From NCBI RefSeq assembly GCF_007183175.1, contig NZ_AP019807.1:682001-746000 (forward strand): a stretch of 64,000 nt of DNA. The letters are read 5' to 3'. Made by a program: the position numbers and the translations under genes. This stretch comes from Microbulbifer sp. GL-2. GTDB taxonomy: Bacteria; Pseudomonadota; Gammaproteobacteria; Pseudomonadales; Cellvibrionaceae. This document shows, in pieces, positions 62,868 to 64,000 of this stretch. Numbering within the stretch: the stretch's first letter is position 1; every line of letters begins with the position of its first letter. Under the pieces are notes generated by a model. That model was not told the origin of the DNA. It ran no database searches and saw only the letters and a list, made by a program, of their open reading frames with translations.

Positions 62868-63580
62868 TGGCGACTCCCGGTTACGCAGAAATCACCCACA
62901 ACGGGCTGTGGAAAAATAACCCTGCGTTGGTGCAGCTATTGGGGCTTTGCCCCCTGCTGGCGGTAACAGGTACGGTGGTCAATGCTATCGGTTTGGGCCT
63001 TGCCACCACCGGAGTGCTCACCTGTTCAAATCTGGCGGTTTCTCTCGTGCGAAGGCAGATGCCGGATACCGTGCGATTACCCGCCTCAGTAATGATCATC
63101 GCCACCTTTGTTACCTGTGTTGAACTGCTAATGAAGGCCTTTACCTACGAGCTGTATCTGGTGCTCGGTATTTTTATTCCCCTGATTGTAACCAACTGTG
63201 CCATCCTTGGGCGCGCCGATGCCTTCGCCAGTAAAAATCCCGTTCTGCCTTCCTTGGCGGACGGATTTATGATGGGGGTTGGTTTTACTGCTGTATTGAT
63301 TGTTATTGGTGCTGTGCGGGAAGTACTAGGCCAAGGCACCTTATTTTCAGATATGGACCTTTTACTTGGACCCATGGCAAAAGACTGGGGTATCTCGGTT
63401 CTGGGCAGTAATTATCCTGGGGTGCTGGTTGCAGTACTTCCCCCCGGTGCATTCCTGGTCGCCGGCCTGTTAATTGCAGCAAAAAATGCCATAGATTCAG
63501 GAATTGAACGTCGCCGCAGCCAGCAAATCAAAATTGTTCCCGGCTCCAAACGCGTGCGAGTTACCGGAAAAATCTCTTAG
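62867..63580 (+). CDS. rsxE: electron transport complex subunit RsxE
   Basis: 237-aa membrane subunit paired with RsxA, six helices. Conserved Cys-containing blocks QLLGLCPLLAVTGTVVNA and IVTNCAILGRADAFA would hold the shared intramembrane iron centre. It shares a base with the rsxG stop. Last gene of the operon; the nth gene that often follows in Enterobacteria is not immediately present. Confidence 0.96.
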   Translation: MATPGYAEITHNGLWKNNPALVQLLGLCPLLAVTGTVVNAIGLGLATTGVLTCSNLAVSLVRRQMPDTVRLPASVMIIATFVTCVELLMKAFTYELYLVLGIFIPLIVTNCAILGRADAFASKNPVLPSLADGFMMGVGFTAVLIVIGAVREVLGQGTLFSDMDLLLGPMAKDWGISVLGSNYPGVLVAVLPPGAFLVAGLLIAAKNAIDSGIERRRSQQIKIVPGSKRVRVTGKIS

Positions 63581-63930
63581 AGACTACTCGGGTAAACAAA
63601 AAATTCATGGCAATCTTTTAGTTTAGAGAAAACCATTTGATTGCCGGCGACTATTTATCAGGCACATTTCCATTTATCCCAATAAAAAATATCCATAATT
63701 GGCGCCATTTTTTTCTTTTGGGGTTTAATATATAAGCCCCTGTCACCAAATGCATAAAATTGAGCACTTTTACCAAAAAACAGCCATATAAGGCCCTTTG
63801 AGGGTGCAATCCCCGTGTAATCGAATGTAATAGCTTTATTGTCTCTTTTTGAATTCGTTTGGCTAGAATGGCACGACCGACCAGCTTGAGAGTGCTATCG
63901 GTGCCAACGCAATAAGAACAGGGATACTGC
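63581..63930. other. A+T-rich gap after rsxE
   Basis: About 350 bases. A weak promoter-like pair TTGTCT (63839-63844) and TAGAAT (63864-63869), with a long 19-base spacer, lies before the next gene. No terminator hairpin was found after rsxE. Confidence 0.4.
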
Positions 63931-64000
63931 TATGACTGTAGACAATGGAAAGTCTGATCTGGTCTACCACGGCCGCCGTGCTCAGCGCGCCGACAGCCGC
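63931..64000 (+). CDS. partial gene cut by the right edge, unidentified
   Basis: ATG 63931 opens a frame with no stop up to the window end (23 codons, MTVDNGKSDLVYHG then RRAQRADSR). AGGGAT seven bases upstream may serve as a ribosome binding site. Too short to identify. Confidence 0.55.

Noticed and set aside
1..64000. CRISPR arrays, insertion sequences, phage genes, rRNA
   Set aside because: No regularly spaced repeats, transposase or integrase motifs, or rRNA sequence were seen on either strand.

Overview
The window reads as a chromosomal segment of a free-living gammaproteobacterium, probably a marine member of the Cellvibrionales (Microbulbifer-like) and a relative of Pseudomonas. Three things suggest this. 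The block aspS-yebC-ruvC-ruvA-ruvB-ybgC-tolQ-tolR-tolA-tolB-pal-cpoB-queE-queC-tRNA-Lys has the Pseudomonas gene order. The set nadA / M48 peptidase / TusA-like protein / purC is also Pseudomonas-like. The window opens with a class GN sortase and its dedicated substrate, a pair described mainly from marine Gram-negatives. No plasmid, phage, insertion sequence, CRISPR or rRNA genes were seen. Assignment to a genus is inference.

Layout. 0.1-3.1 kb: sortase plus VIT/VWA substrate, then a mostly non-coding stretch with what looks like a frameshifted gene relic. 4-9.4 kb: purC, AI-2E-type permease, TusA-like protein, BepA-like protease, nadA. 9.6-10.7 kb: LhgO-like flavoenzyme. 11.3-23.6 kb: the long minus-strand housekeeping block ending in two identical tRNA-Lys genes. 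23.9-29 kb: HU protein with a histone-like tail, proS, a small lytic transglycosylase, a membrane-anchored AraC regulator and a fatty acid hydroxylase/sterol desaturase family protein. 29-34.7 kb: AEC transporter, DUF4345 protein, PpiC/HupE pair, Lrp regulator and an AruH-like aminotransferase. 34.7-37.8 kb: an A+T-rich accessory stretch with a gene remnant, an orphan hypothetical, an Asp/Glu racemase, a YqaA protein and a CPXCG protein. 37.9-41.3 kb: photolyase operon (DUF523/DUF1722, MerR-type regulator, photolyase) behind a promoter that carries a perfect palindrome over its -35 box. 41.5-49 kb: YdiJ-type D-2-hydroxyglutarate dehydrogenase, TPR and 3D-domain secreted proteins, and the tRNA hydroxylase TrhO. 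49.6-57.3 kb: Mrp/ApbC, metG, EamA transporter, 2-hydroxyacid dehydrogenase, the DUF883/YqjE/YqjK-like envelope stress trio and yghU. 57.8-63.6 kb: the complete rsxABCDGE (rnf) electron transport operon. A new gene is cut by the right edge.

Functional themes. Envelope maintenance is represented by Tol-Pal, BepA, lytic transglycosylase, sortase and the YqjD-like trio. Translation and tRNA modification by aspS, proS, metG, queC/queE, trhO and tRNA-Lys. DNA repair by ruvABC and photolyase. Redox and iron-sulfur biology by rsx, Mrp, nadA, YdiJ and LhgO-like. The items most worth following up are the photolyase operon, whose MerR-type regulator has lost the visible cobalamin-ligand motif yet sits behind a clear operator-like palindrome; the Gram-negative sortase pair with a variant sorting motif; a terminator-like hairpin placed directly before queE; and the A+T-rich accessory stretch with its gene remnant.
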